NCBI GenBank assembly: GCA_902799745.1
Contig: CADCBQ010000030.1
Span: 1 to 42,254, forward strand
Source of the DNA: Fibrobacter succinogenes
GTDB taxonomy: Bacteria > Fibrobacterota > Fibrobacteria > Fibrobacterales > Fibrobacteraceae
DNA: 42,254 bases
Reading direction: 5' to 3'
A program made the position numbers and the translations under genes. Under the pieces are notes generated by a model. It did not search any database. It worked only from the letters and a program-made list of their open reading frames with translations, and was not told where the DNA came from. Of the stretch, positions 1 to 8,434 are shown in pieces (position 1 is the first letter of the stretch; every line of letters begins with the position of its first letter).

Positions 1-15
1 GCATTCTTACACTCC
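1..15 (-). promoter_or_regulatory. Ribosome binding site and start codon of the next gene (probably rplT)
   Basis: Read on the minus strand this edge gives GGAG, seven bases, then ATG at 4-2. A new gene therefore starts directly after rpmI. In the usual infC-rpmI-rplT operon that gene is rplT (ribosomal protein bL20). The identity comes from gene order only, because no coding sequence is visible. Confidence 0.55.
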
Positions 16-213
16 TTATGCAACGACAAGCAGACGCTTGACATGGTAAACATCGACTTTCTTAACGAGAGCGCCCTTACGCAGGTTACGCTTACGCTTC
101 GTGGACATCTTGGCAAGAATGTGGCGCATGCCAGCACGCTTGAACTTGACGTGGCCGGAGCCAGTCAGGCGGAAGCGCTTCTTAGCACCGCTGTGTGTTT
201 TCATCTTAGGCAT
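16..213 (-). CDS. rpmI: 50S ribosomal protein bL35
   Basis: This is a 65-residue, very basic protein starting MPKMKTHSGAKKRFR and containing KRAGMRHIL and KRKRNLR, the classic bL35 pattern at the family's normal length. It is a small protein of the large ribosomal subunit. The ATG is preceded by AGAGG at good spacing. It lies 18 bases after infC on the same strand and just before another ribosome binding site, so it is the middle gene of an infC-rpmI-(rplT) operon. In other bacteria that operon is controlled by feedback of bL20 or IF-3 on translation; no such leader can be judged here. Confidence 0.97.
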   Translation of the reverse strand: MPKMKTHSGAKKRFRLTGSGHVKFKRAGMRHILAKMSTKRKRNLRKGALVKKVDVYHVKRLLVVA

Positions 214-231
214 TTTTACCTCTTTAGGTTA

Positions 232-858
232 TTAAGTTGAAGCCTCACCTGCTGCCATGGGCTCGGTTACGGGCTTTGGTGCCGGGGCCTGCTTTTTGGC
301 AGTGCCTGCACCGCGTTTCGGACCGTAAATCGAGAGCATTGTGTTGCCTTCGACTCGCGAATCCATTTCCAAGTCGCCATACTGGAGCAAGTCTTCTTTA
401 GCGCGCTCCATCAGGCGTTTGCCGTAGTCCATGTGCGCCATTTCGCGCCCACGGAACTGCATAATAAGCTTGACCTTCATGCCATCCTGCAAGAACTCGG
501 CTGCCTGCTTGATCCTGTACAGGTAGTCGTTCTCGGCAGTCTTCGGGTGCATCTTGATTTCTTTAAGCTTCACCACGTGCTGCTTGGCCTTTGCGGCCTT
601 GGCCTTCTTGATCTGTTCAAACTTGTACTTGCCGTAGTTGATGATACGGCATACAGGCGGCTTAGCATTGGGAGACACTTCCACCAGGTCCAGTCCGGCG
701 TCCTTGGCCATCTGGAGAGCCTGTTTGGTATCCATGATGACGGCCTCGCCATCGTCCTTTACAAGACGGATCGGGGAAATGCGAATGTCTTCGTTAATGC
801 GGGTTCCATCACTCTGTCTGTTCGGCATGCGACGGTCGCGGGGGTTTTGTAACGCCAA
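232..858 (-). CDS. infC: Translation initiation factor IF-3
   Basis: IF-3 binds the 30S subunit, prevents early joining of 50S and checks the start codon. The 208-residue product has the N-domain signature RINEDIRISPIRLV and DLVEVSPNAKPPVCRI, the lysine-rich linker, and the C-domain with FRGREMAHMDYG. The C-terminus carries a short Pro/Ala/Lys tail of about 25 residues that is longer than in many homologues. The chosen start is TTG at 858, because GAGGT lies eight bases before it while the first ATG (828) has nothing comparable. A non-ATG start is typical of infC, since IF-3 itself discriminates against rare start codons, so self-control is likely. It leads the operon with rpmI. Confidence 0.96.
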   Translation of the reverse strand: MALQNPRDRRMPNRQSDGTRINEDIRISPIRLVKDDGEAVIMDTKQALQMAKDAGLDLVEVSPNAKPPVCRIINYGKYKFEQIKKAKAAKAKQHVVKLKEIKMHPKTAENDYLYRIKQAAEFLQDGMKVKLIMQFRGREMAHMDYGKRLMERAKEDLLQYGDLEMDSRVEGNTMLSIYGPKRGAGTAKKQAPAPKPVTEPMAAGEAST

Positions 859-897
859 GTTAAGCTACCTCTAGGTAAAATTGTTATTGTGGCGCTA

Positions 898-903
898 AAT
901 ATA
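898..903 (-). promoter_or_regulatory. Putative -10 box of the infC operon
   Basis: On the minus strand the sequence reads CTATATTTAG about 40 bases before the infC start, giving an expected leader near 30 nt. It fits the CTAnnTT/TATATT pattern found before many genes in this window. No convincing -35 box was assigned. Confidence 0.45.
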
Positions 904-944
904 GTTTTTTTAATAAAAAATGCAAGAACTTTTTAACGAACCCC

Positions 945-972
945 TTTGAAAATAGGCGAATTTTTGTATAAT
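945..972 (+). promoter_or_regulatory. Putative promoter of tRNA-Gly
   Basis: A perfect TATAAT lies at 967-972, 11 bases before the mature tRNA end. A weak -35 candidate, TTTGAA, sits 16 bases upstream at 945-950. Position and match to the consensus make the -10 box convincing; the -35 box is not. Confidence 0.6.
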
Positions 973-983
973 TGGACTTGCTC

Positions 984-1055
984 GCGGCGGTAGCTCAATG
1001 GTAGAGCCTTAGCCTTCCAAGCTAATGGTTGCCGGTTCGATCCCGGTCCGCCGCT
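984..1055 (+). tRNA. tRNA-Gly (anticodon UCC)
   Basis: The 72-nt cloverleaf closes fully. The acceptor is GCGGCGG with CCGCCGC, the D arm GCTC/GAGC, the anticodon stem TTAGC/GCTAA around the loop CTTCCAA, and the T arm GCCGG/CCGGT around TTCGATC. Anticodon TCC reads GGA and, by wobble, GGG glycine codons. The discriminator base is T and no CCA is encoded, so CCA must be added afterwards. It stands alone between its own promoter and terminator. Confidence 0.97.
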
Positions 1056-1058
1056 CTT

Positions 1059-1085
1059 AGACCCTTCTTCGGAAGGGTCTTTTTT
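1059..1085 (+). terminator. Intrinsic terminator of tRNA-Gly
   Basis: A perfect 9-bp stem (AGACCCTTC with GAAGGGTCT) with a TTCG tetraloop is followed by a run of six or more T. It starts three bases after the tRNA. The T tract overlaps the stop codon of the convergent lipoprotein gene. Confidence 0.92.
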
Positions 1086-2799
1086 ATTCAGGATCCTTTA
1101 GGCAACGGATAGGATTCCATTTGCTCGACGCCCAAAAATCAATATATGCATAATCTCCCCCATACACAGAGAAAAGTCTTCCAACCGATTGGCCACCCTT
1201 GCTTAGCCAAAACCTAACAAACGACAGACCATCATCATCGGTACCAGAAGGAAGCGCCGAGAAAGAATAAGCATCAATACCATTTTCACCAGGCTTCCAT
1301 TCAGAAGTCGACTTAAGCATCAATCCCGCAACCGACGACCCTCCCACCGCCGAAATCAAGATATTCCACTCTGTTGTATCGGGCAAATGCCATCCTTCAG
1401 GACAAATACCACGCGCAGGGTATATCGGCGAACAAACAATGTCATCATACGTATCCCCACACCCTATGCTATTCGGACTAAATTGTCCCGCGCTATCCAT
1501 TGCGGCGCCCCTCGTATAACGGCGACCATACTTAACACAGTTGGTATCACTCTTGTCAAGGCACGCACTCCATTCCACCTCAAAATTGAGGTTTTCAGCC
1601 ATCCACCATTGTTCACCAATTTTCACGGTCTTGTATGTTCGACCATCACGATTATCAACTAATGTGCCATATTCGCAATTGTCCTCTGATTCACTTTTGC
1701 ATGGTGCAACCTTAACAGCGAGGTTTGAGTTTTGTTCGTTTTGGCATTCCTCGCAAATACAACGGACATGATACCTATAATTAGCGGCAAGATCACCGCG
1801 TTTTAAGTCGGCTTCATCGAATTCCTTATCCAAAATCAACCTATAAGGATAATAGTACGTTCTATAGGAATCTTTTTTCGTTTCACAGGACTGGCTCCAA
1901 AACATTTCTATTGTACCGACACGATCAAAAGGGGACGACCTATGCCAAGCCGCATCATCAACATCGACATAGCCGCCAGGCAACGCAGAGAATCCAAATG
2001 CGTCCGTTCCATTACCACCATCGGACCAACCCGAGGTAGACTTGAGAACTTTTCCTGCGTTTTCTGCACCCCCAACCGCAGCTAGCAAAGTTTCCCAATC
2101 CCTGTTATAAGGTAAATCCCACCCTACAGGACAAGCCCTAACCGCATTCCCATAATCAGAAGACGGATCATAATGAAGGCTCCATTCATAGAACTTTCCA
2201 TACTTGGCACAATCATACCATTTCCCTCCTGCGTAGCAGGAATCTGCATCAGTATAGTTCGTGTCTAACCTGAGATTTTCCGCCATCCACCATTGTTCGC
2301 CAATTTTTACCGTTTTATAGGTTCGTCCATCGCGGGGATCATACAGAGACCCGTATTCACAATTATCCTCCGTTTCGGTTTTGCACGGAACAGCCATAAC
2401 AACAGAACTAGAAGAAACCTCCGAAAATGAGGATATTTCGATATAAATATCGGAACTGCTAGATTGTTCGGAGGATTCGTCTCCTTCACTAGACACAGAA
2501 TTTTCATCAGGATCCCGCATACTGGACGACGAATTGGCACTGGATGATTCAGGTTCATTTTTACTATTAGATTCGAACCAATCCTCGCCATCGCATTCGT
2601 AGTTCATTTTAAGATCCTTCACATAGACCTTTTCGCCAATAACATCTGCATTACACTCGTAAGATTCAAGTTCAGCCTTATCAGCCACTTCTGCAGGGAG
2701 GGTGTCTACATTAACAGCATCGCCTTTTCCACTACAGGCAGAAAGCGTCAAAGATATTACAGAAACAAATGTAAGAGCGGCAACAAAGAACTTGTGCAT
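1084..2799 (-). CDS. Lipoprotein with two FISUMP-type repeats
   Basis: This 571-residue secreted lipoprotein has a signal peptide ending LTLSAC, so lipidation is expected at Cys22. A Ser-rich linker spans about residues 85-132. Two copies of the Fibrobacter major paralogous domain follow (about 145-347 and 371-571). Each copy has DNCEYG, DGRTYKTVKIGEQWWMAENL, a CPxGWxLP segment and a KSTSxW block. The molecular function of this domain family is not established; surface display is inferred from the lipobox. The start is the ATG with AGGAGG nine bases upstream; a longer upstream frame reads through untranslated sequence. It is divergent from the methyltransferase gene, with a 71-bp shared promoter region, and meets the tRNA terminator at its 3' end. 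Confidence 0.85.
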   Translation of the reverse strand: MHKFFVAALTFVSVISLTLSACSGKGDAVNVDTLPAEVADKAELESYECNADVIGEKVYVKDLKMNYECDGEDWFESNSKNEPESSSANSSSSMRDPDENSVSSEGDESSEQSSSSDIYIEISSFSEVSSSSVVMAVPCKTETEDNCEYGSLYDPRDGRTYKTVKIGEQWWMAENLRLDTNYTDADSCYAGGKWYDCAKYGKFYEWSLHYDPSSDYGNAVRACPVGWDLPYNRDWETLLAAVGGAENAGKVLKSTSGWSDGGNGTDAFGFSALPGGYVDVDDAAWHRSSPFDRVGTIEMFWSQSCETKKDSYRTYYYPYRLILDKEFDEADLKRGDLAANYRYHVRCICEECQNEQNSNLAVKVAPCKSESEDNCEYGTLVDNRDGRTYKTVKIGEQWWMAENLNFEVEWSACLDKSDTNCVKYGRRYTRGAAMDSAGQFSPNSIGCGDTYDDIVCSPIYPARGICPEGWHLPDTTEWNILISAVGGSSVAGLMLKSTSEWKPGENGIDAYSFSALPSGTDDDGLSFVRFWLSKGGQSVGRLFSVYGGDYAYIDFWASSKWNPIRCLKDPE

Positions 2800-2870
2800 C
2801 ACAAGAATCCTCCTAAAACTTGGCAAAAGATAAATAATTTCTACATTTGTGTTTGAAAAAAGAGGTTCCC

Positions 2871-4031
2871 ATGTTCTTTGAACAAGCCATTGCACATCAG
2901 GTTCCGGGTTACACCCGTGAAGCCGACTCCGCCCACGGCGAATCGCTCGCCATGCTCGACTATAAAGACGAACTCCGAATCAAGGACCTCGCCATCCAGG
3001 AATTTTGGGACGTGAACCGCCTCGCGGGTACTCCGCAGAAGGTGATTGCAAGCCCCATGCCGCGCGCCTACCGCACCACAAGCAAGCGCCGCGTGTTCAT
3101 GCAGCCGGGCAACCTGCAGTTTGACCGTCAGGAATCGATGCTCGAACCCGAAGAACACAACAAGATTTACGACTTTCTGTTTGAAAAGTTGATTACGCCG
3201 GCATACAAGCCGCTCGCCTATGCGCTCAACTGGATTATCATCCGCGGCACCTACCAGTACCGCGTAGTGATTTTCAACATCAAGAAGATTGACGCGAGCG
3301 TTGTTCGCAAGCTCAAGCTGATTTCGGATGCGCTGAAGGAAACGCCTTTCAAGGTGACCGCGGCACACGCCTATGTGGACACGACCGAATCGGATTACTA
3401 CCTGGAATCGAAGCGCCCGACAGACGGTTTGAACTTCAAGCAGCTTTACGGTCCGCGTGAAATGAGCCTGTCGCTCGGCAAGTTCAGCCTGCGCTACCCC
3501 GTCACGGGATTCAGCCAGATTAACGAAAGCCAAATTCACAACTTGATCAAGGCCGCAAGCCGCCTCCTGAGCTTAAGCAAGGATGATCATTTCTTGGATT
3601 TGTACTGCGGATACGGCCTGTTCAGCTTTGCGCTCGGCGAAGCCGCCAAGGACGTTTTAGGCGTGGAATGGGAAGGCCCGTCGATTGACTGCGCAAAGGC
3701 TTCTGCCAAACATCTTAAAAAGTCTTACCGCTTTATCGCCGGAAAGATCGACGAAATGTTCGTGCAGACGCGACTCCCGCGGCCGATCATGAACGAACCG
3801 GAAAAAATCCTACTGGATCCGCCGCGCAAGGGCTGCGAACCCGGCGTAATCCACGCACTCGCTATGCGCAAGCCAATTCGCGTATGCCATGTGTTCTGCG
3901 GCACCGATGAAATTCCCGCCTCGCTCAAGGAATGGGAACGCTACGGTTACCGCGTGCGTGAAATCCAGCCGCTGGACTTGTTCCCCGGTACCCCGCACCT
4001 TGAAACCATTGTGATGCTCGAGAGGAAGTAG
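2871..4031 (+). CDS. TrmA/RlmD-type RNA uracil-C5 methyltransferase
   Basis: This 386-residue SAM-dependent enzyme probably makes 5-methyluridine in tRNA or rRNA. Visible motifs are the SAM loop FLDLYCGYGLFSFALGEA, ILLDPPRKGCEP, a cysteine in HVFCGTDE at the position of the catalytic nucleophile, and the C-terminal FPGTPHLETIVML, whose Glu matches the general base of the family. The usual SCNP context around the cysteine is replaced by FCGT. There is no N-terminal TRAM domain and no four-cysteine iron-sulfur motif, so it resembles TrmA more than RlmD, but the substrate cannot be told. The start is the ATG at 2871, with AGAGG six bases upstream and the -10-like box CTACATTTG at 2841-2849. Confidence 0.8.
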   Translation: MFFEQAIAHQVPGYTREADSAHGESLAMLDYKDELRIKDLAIQEFWDVNRLAGTPQKVIASPMPRAYRTTSKRRVFMQPGNLQFDRQESMLEPEEHNKIYDFLFEKLITPAYKPLAYALNWIIIRGTYQYRVVIFNIKKIDASVVRKLKLISDALKETPFKVTAAHAYVDTTESDYYLESKRPTDGLNFKQLYGPREMSLSLGKFSLRYPVTGFSQINESQIHNLIKAASRLLSLSKDDHFLDLYCGYGLFSFALGEAAKDVLGVEWEGPSIDCAKASAKHLKKSYRFIAGKIDEMFVQTRLPRPIMNEPEKILLDPPRKGCEPGVIHALAMRKPIRVCHVFCGTDEIPASLKEWERYGYRVREIQPLDLFPGTPHLETIVMLERK

Positions 4032-4070
4032 ACGAGAGAACGCCCTGCGGGCTACAGACGAGAGACGAAA
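4031..4070. repeat. Short GACGAGA repeat tract with embedded palindrome
   Basis: The 43-base gap between the methyltransferase and the MFS gene is made of GACGAGA-like units (three exact or near copies) around a small palindrome, GCCCTGCGGGC. It looks like a dispersed intergenic repeat rather than a terminator, since there is no T run. A similar palindrome, AGCCCTACGGGCT, lies at the start of the TPR gene near 14,830. Confidence 0.45.
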
Positions 4071-4074
4071 GATA

Positions 4075-5268
4075 ATGATCTCCGAGCAATCAGCAAATGC
4101 AAGACCTCCCTTGTGGACGCGGAATTTCGTGACGGTTGCCGCCGCGAACTTTTTGCTGTTCTTCAGCTTTTACCAGCTGCTGCCGATTCTCCCGCTCTAC
4201 ATTATCGAGAAATTCGCGACCGACAACGCAACGGCCGGATTCATCATTTCGCTTTATACGATTGGCGCGCTTGCCTGCAGACCGTTCGCCGGATTCCTCG
4301 TGGACACACTCAGCCGCAAGCCCCTGTACTTTTGGACATTCTTCGCGTTTACCGCTTGCTTTTTAGGCTACAAGACTGTCGGCATTTTGCCGATTCTTGC
4401 CGCCGTGCGGTTTGCGCATGGTTTGTTCTTTGGAATTTCGAGCACGGCGAGCAACACTGTCGCGATTGATGCATTGCCCGCTTGCCGCCGCGGTGAAGGT
4501 ATCGGCTACTTTGGCATCAGCGTGAACCTTGCCTTTGCAACGGGTCCAATGACAGGCATGTTCTTGTACGAGGCGTTTGGCGATACGATTGTATTTGCGA
4601 TTTCGATTATTTTGTGCGTGATAGGCTTGATTCTTGTGCAGACTTTGAATGTGCCCTGCAAAGAGAAAAAGCCGCATGCGCCGCTTTCGCTTGACCGATT
4701 CTTCTTGACCCGCGCCATTCCGCAATTTGTCAACTTCATCTTTGTGGGTTTCGCCTACGGCCCGGTCACCAACTACATTGCCCTTTACGCCAAGGAGCTT
4801 GGCATTGGAGGTTCCGGCTGGTTTTACGCATTGATTGCAGCGGGCCTGATTATGAACCGCATTATGACAGGGCGCTTGATTGACCGTGGCTACCTGATTC
4901 ACTTAGTAGGTACCGGCATGACTTTGAACGTGGTCGCCTACTTTATCCTCGCGTTCAGCCACTCGCCCATCACCTTCTTTGTCGCGGCATTCCTGATCGG
5001 TACAAGCCTCGGCCTCATTTTCCCCGGCTACCAGACCATGTGCGTGAACCTCGCCCGCCACGACCAACGCGGTACTGCGAACAGCACGTACCTAAGCGGT
5101 TGGGACATCGGTATCGGTGCGGGAATCCTTACAGGTGGTTCCATGGCAGGGCATTTCGGCATGCACCAGCCCGTATTCCTTGCCTGCGGAGTAGCACTGG
5201 TAATCGCAGATGTTCTGTACTTCACCTGGACCGCAAGGCATTATTTAAAGAATAAACTGGAAGGATAA
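4075..5268 (+). CDS. MFS transporter
   Basis: This 397-residue integral membrane protein has about twelve hydrophobic helices. The family loop between helices 2 and 3 is visible as ACRPFAGFLVDTLSRKP, and RRGEGIGYFGISVNLAFATGPM fits the helix 4-5 region of drug/H+ antiporter-like members. The substrate is unknown. Drug or metabolite export is plausible from overall resemblance, but nothing nearby specifies it. No clear ribosome binding site precedes the ATG apart from GAAAG. The gene follows the methyltransferase by 43 bases and may be cotranscribed with it. It converges on the diguanylate cyclase gene with a six-base gap. Confidence 0.85.
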   Translation: MISEQSANARPPLWTRNFVTVAAANFLLFFSFYQLLPILPLYIIEKFATDNATAGFIISLYTIGALACRPFAGFLVDTLSRKPLYFWTFFAFTACFLGYKTVGILPILAAVRFAHGLFFGISSTASNTVAIDALPACRRGEGIGYFGISVNLAFATGPMTGMFLYEAFGDTIVFAISIILCVIGLILVQTLNVPCKEKKPHAPLSLDRFFLTRAIPQFVNFIFVGFAYGPVTNYIALYAKELGIGGSGWFYALIAAGLIMNRIMTGRLIDRGYLIHLVGTGMTLNVVAYFILAFSHSPITFFVAAFLIGTSLGLIFPGYQTMCVNLARHDQRGTANSTYLSGWDIGIGAGILTGGSMAGHFGMHQPVFLACGVALVIADVLYFTWTARHYLKNKLEG

Positions 5269-5274
5269 AAGGGT

Positions 5275-6411
5275 TTAATTCACTCTTTTATCTTCGTACA
5301 TCATGTGGTCAGCGTTGATAACGCTTTTCCTGAAATTGGCCCTACGACCATCCCAATCGGCATAGCCGATGCTCACCTGAAGCGTATAGTGCAGTCTGTC
5401 TTCGCAGCTCGCAATTTCTTCGCGCAAACATTCACGAATGACCCGGACAACATACGCAGGCATTTCCGTCGGCACAATCAGCATAAACTCATCACCACCG
5501 TAGCGGCACAGGAACACAGAATTGCCCAAACTGACACACGCACTCTTAAGTGCCTTGGAGACAATTACCAGAGCTCTGTCGCCTTCCACATGGCCATAAG
5601 TATCGTTGATTTGCTTGAAGCGGTTCACATCCACCATAACGACATAAAGGTCTTTCGAGTCTCGCGGCGACGACTGCAGATAGCGTTCCAACTGGTTTCG
5701 GTTATTCAGCGAAGTCAAGGTGTCAGTCGAAATCAGCTGATTCTGCAAATTCAGATAGACAAACAGGATAATCATGACGCACCAGAAGCAGAAAATCGGA
5801 GCGGTCATCGCCAAGAACACTTGCAAAGCGGCTGAAATAATGCAACCCGGCGTATAGCAAGCCACAATCAAGTAGGTCCTTAAATTCTTTCGATTTTGTG
5901 GTTTGATTCCACGCAAAAGGCAACGCACCGTCACCGTCATGATATACACAAACGGGATTGCCATCAAAACTACGTAGTAAAGAGCACGAGGCTCTAGATC
6001 ATTTTCCAACCAAAAATTCGGAAATGCAATAAACGAAGCAAGCAACACAACCGATTCTACAATAATCGGAAGTTTCAGTTTAGTTTGGAGACTCTGGATC
6101 TGCACACGAGTCATTTCCGGCCGCGTGCTAATTTCGGCATAAGCAAAGCAACTATAAAAAAGGACTGAAATGATTACCGCGTTAGAATAATTCACCGCCA
6201 AAACGGAAAAGGTGCTTTTCGGTATGAAACCGTCGTTCACTAGAGCCCAAAAAGCATCGCTCACAAAATAGACGGCATGCCACCACACGAGTTTGGAAAA
6301 AAGGTTGAATCTCTGCTGTGGAGTTGGAAGCTTTTTTATGCTATACAAAAGGAGCATCAAAATGCAAGCGCATCCGACATTAACTATTGCATAAAAAATA
6401 AAGTCACTCAT
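5275..6411 (-). CDS. Membrane diguanylate cyclase (GGDEF)
   Basis: This 378-residue protein should make cyclic di-GMP from two GTP. The N-terminal 220 residues hold about six membrane helices and probably form the sensor. The C-terminal GGDEF domain has DTLTSLNNR, DVNRFKQINDTYGH and an intact active site, RYGGDEF. The inhibitory RxxD site normally five residues before GGDEF is missing (the sequence there is GNSV), so product inhibition through that site is not expected. The ATG has AGGTG eight bases upstream. It converges with the MFS gene and is divergent from the Nudix gene. Confidence 0.9.
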   Translation of the reverse strand: MSDFIFYAIVNVGCACILMLLLYSIKKLPTPQQRFNLFSKLVWWHAVYFVSDAFWALVNDGFIPKSTFSVLAVNYSNAVIISVLFYSCFAYAEISTRPEMTRVQIQSLQTKLKLPIIVESVVLLASFIAFPNFWLENDLEPRALYYVVLMAIPFVYIMTVTVRCLLRGIKPQNRKNLRTYLIVACYTPGCIISAALQVFLAMTAPIFCFWCVMIILFVYLNLQNQLISTDTLTSLNNRNQLERYLQSSPRDSKDLYVVMVDVNRFKQINDTYGHVEGDRALVIVSKALKSACVSLGNSVFLCRYGGDEFMLIVPTEMPAYVVRVIRECLREEIASCEDRLHYTLQVSIGYADWDGRRANFRKSVINADHMMYEDKRVN

Positions 6412-6462
6412 ATTCTAACACCTACCACCCCAATAATAGCAAAAATCTTACATTTCAATTAC

Positions 6463-6468
6463 TAAATT
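6463..6468 (+). promoter_or_regulatory. -10-like box next to the Nudix start codon
   Basis: CTAAATTG lies here, and only seven bases separate TAAATT from the ATG at 6476. No Shine-Dalgarno sequence is present. This fits a leaderless transcript and supports the ATG over an upstream in-frame TTG, which would lie inside the box. Confidence 0.4.
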
Positions 6469-6475
6469 GTTTAAT

Positions 6476-7027
6476 ATGAAACCCTGGAAACTGTTAGACT
6501 CTGAATACCTTGTAAACGCCCCCTGGCTAAAAGTGGCCAAAGAAACCTGCGAATTGCCCAACGGGAAAGTTATTGACGACTTTTATACACTATGGCAGCC
6601 GGACTGGGTTCTTATTTTGGCTCGCACCGCCGAGGGCAAATGGGTCATGACGGAGCAATACCGACATGGAACGGGGCAAATTGCGCTAGAATTCCCCGCC
6701 GGGATTATTGACAAGGGTGAAAGTCCGGAACAGGCCGCAATAAGGGAACTTCAGGAAGAAGTGGCGTTCCGCGGCTCTGCCGACAAGGTCCGTTACCTCG
6801 GGAAATTTCCGGTGAACCCGGATAGGCACCGCGGCAAGTTCCATGTCGTATTCATTGACGGTGTCGAAAAAAATGGAAGCACGCATTTCGACAGCACCGA
6901 AGACATCGAGAACTTGTTGCTAAGTGACGAAGAACTGCAGAAAAAAATGGCGGACGGTTCTTTCAACCATCCGCTACAAATCGCCGGATATTTCAAATGG
7001 CGGCTTACTTATGGACGTAAGCAATAA
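6476..7027 (+). CDS. Nudix hydrolase, ADP-ribose pyrophosphatase type
   Basis: This 183-residue hydrolase of nucleoside-diphosphate compounds has a Nudix box running from GIIDKGE through REL to QEEVAF. The metal-binding glutamates are present, but the usual Gly in EExG is Ala. FYTLWQPDWVLILA and TEQYRHGTGQIALEFPAG are typical of the ADP-ribose or sugar-nucleotide branch. Substrate specificity cannot be fixed from sequence. The start is the ATG at 6476. The last 23 bases overlap the end of the convergent barrel-protein gene. Confidence 0.85.
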   Translation: MKPWKLLDSEYLVNAPWLKVAKETCELPNGKVIDDFYTLWQPDWVLILARTAEGKWVMTEQYRHGTGQIALEFPAGIIDKGESPEQAAIRELQEEVAFRGSADKVRYLGKFPVNPDRHRGKFHVVFIDGVEKNGSTHFDSTEDIENLLLSDEELQKKMADGSFNHPLQIAGYFKWRLTYGRKQ

Positions 7028-7553
7028 AGAATGTCAACCCAACGGATGATAAGTCTTTCTCACTAGATTCCAGTTCAACAGCAGACGAAAACAGCCTAAA
7101 GCCAATCAGAGCACCATCATGGATGCCTGTATCGTAAGCTGCCGTAAGCGATATGGCAGCACCTGTACCGTCGTTCATTTTAAGGTCCCGAATATCGGTA
7201 TCATTCGCAGTCCAGGCAAGACCAAGCGATCCAGACAAATGCAGATGGTCTACGGGGTAAAAGATGACGCTCGGTCCAAAAAGATACGAATTGAACTGAA
7301 TGTAATTATCGGAATCGTAAAAACGATGTCCCTGACCACTCAGTTCACCGGCGACCCAGACCCTTTCCGAGACCTGGCCACCAATACGCAAGCCAAAATT
7401 GATAGCTATATCATCGCAATCCTTGCAGATTACGTCTTCTACATCGACATCGTCAACTTCTGTAGAAGCACCACCCACGCCCACGCCGACATCCACATAA
7501 ACAGCGAATGACGGAATCGTCATGAATATTAAAAACAGAATGATTTTTTTCAT
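7005..7553 (-). CDS. Small outer-membrane beta-barrel-like protein, unknown role
   Basis: This 182-residue protein has a clear signal peptide (MKKIILFLIFMTIPSFA). Alternating hydrophobic/polar stretches rich in Gly and aromatics follow, such as LHLSGSLGLAWTAND, and the protein ends with the strand VGLTFFIAYV. This is the look of an eight-stranded OmpW/OmpA-like barrel. A pair of cysteines sits in VICKDCDD near residue 42. The ATG overlaps the trmO stop as ATGA and has AGGAG upstream, so the two genes are translationally coupled although their roles look unrelated. Confidence 0.65.
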   Translation of the reverse strand: MKKIILFLIFMTIPSFAVYVDVGVGVGGASTEVDDVDVEDVICKDCDDIAINFGLRIGGQVSERVWVAGELSGQGHRFYDSDNYIQFNSYLFGPSVIFYPVDHLHLSGSLGLAWTANDTDIRDLKMNDGTGAAISLTAAYDTGIHDGALIGFRLFSSAVELESSEKDLSSVGLTFFIAYVHK

Positions 7554-8368
7554 CTTTTCTCCTTTATTTTTGATTGTAATTTGATAAACTCTCTATGTAA
7601 TTCCTTGTCGCCGTATTTGTCTTCGGCGCCGGGAGCTAAATCTTCGACGGAATAGCCACTAGTAATGCGTTGCAGTAGCACGCTGCGGACCGATTCGTCG
7701 TAACTAAAGTGGATACGGAAGGTGCGGTACGCAAGCACACCCGTATGTGCGGATTCGTCGACGGTTAAGCGACGACGGGAACTGTCGAAAACATCTTTCG
7801 AAAAATTTCCGCGGGAAAGTTGCACTTGGGCAAAGCTTCCCAAATCGAATTCGCTGCGTTCGGCAATCCAGCGGTTCTGTTCCGCAAAATCTTCGGACAT
7901 TTCGACCGACCACAAGTCGCCCACTTGTTCTTCGACCCAACCCGCTTTGGCATCAGGGAAAGCATCTGCCATCGGAATGTAGGGTTTGATATCAAGCACG
8001 GGCGTTCCGTTCAGCAAATCCGCCTCATCTACATACAAAGTAAGACCTTCAATTTTCAGAAGACGCACGCAGCTGAGTCCAATCGGATTCGGGCGATAAG
8101 GACTACGGCTCGCAAAAGTACCTACGCGGTCTTTACCCTTAGGCGGTACAGGCGGGCGCGTTGTCGGACGCCAACCCTCGTTCTCGTGGAATTGGAAAAT
8201 CACCCAGATGCGTTCAAAGCCATCCAAGTCGCGGAGCGCCATTTCAAAATTCTGCCCCGCATTCAATTCGATCCGGCCCGGATGCCCTGCAAACAGCCTC
8301 CCCTGCCGGGGAGCGTCGTACTTGTAAATGGCATCGCCATAAAATGTGCCGATCGGAGAAATTTTCAC
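7550..8368 (-). CDS. trmO: tRNA t6A37 N6-methyltransferase TrmO
   Basis: This SAM-dependent enzyme methylates N6-threonylcarbamoyladenosine at position 37 of tRNA-Thr. The TsaA/YaeB domain is complete, with ISPIGTF at the start, then ERIWVIFQFHEN, SRSPYRPNPIGLS, DLLNGTPVLDIKPYIP and a C-terminal domain containing GYSVEDLAP. The GTG at 8368 is preferred (272 residues). It begins MKISPIGTF like homologues and lies seven bases after the -10-like box TATATT. An upstream GTG at 8392 would add eight residues. No Shine-Dalgarno sequence serves the preferred start. The gene is divergent from prfA and overlaps the following barrel-protein gene by four bases. Confidence 0.9.
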   Translation of the reverse strand: MKISPIGTFYGDAIYKYDAPRQGRLFAGHPGRIELNAGQNFEMALRDLDGFERIWVIFQFHENEGWRPTTRPPVPPKGKDRVGTFASRSPYRPNPIGLSCVRLLKIEGLTLYVDEADLLNGTPVLDIKPYIPMADAFPDAKAGWVEEQVGDLWSVEMSEDFAEQNRWIAERSEFDLGSFAQVQLSRGNFSKDVFDSSRRRLTVDESAHTGVLAYRTFRIHFSYDESVRSVLLQRITSGYSVEDLAPGAEDKYGDKELHREFIKLQSKIKEKR

Positions 8369-8375
8369 GGCGGGA

Positions 8376-8381
8376 AATATA
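8376..8381 (-). promoter_or_regulatory. -10-like box next to the trmO start codon
   Basis: On the minus strand CTATATTT is followed after seven bases by GTG (8368-8366). There is no Shine-Dalgarno sequence between them, so a leaderless mRNA is likely. Confidence 0.4.
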
Positions 8382-8397
8382 GAATTTAACACCTTTT

Positions 8398-8430
8398 TAC
8401 TGTTTACTGTCTACTGCCTACTGTCTACAT
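8398..8430. repeat. Heptad-like tract between trmO and prfA
   Basis: The divergent promoter region consists of imperfect 7-base units: TTACTGT, CTACTGC, CTACTGT, CTACATT. It runs into the prfA -10-like box. It resembles short tandem heptamer repeats and may vary in copy number. Confidence 0.5.
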
Positions 8431-8434
8431 TTTC

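Noticed and set aside
2841..3539. 232-codon minus-strand frame opposite the methyltransferase
   Set aside because: It is a shadow frame. The plus-strand protein has complete SAM and catalytic motifs.
4031..4074. Terminator between methyltransferase and MFS genes
   Set aside because: The small palindrome has no T run, and the sequence is built of GACGAGA units.
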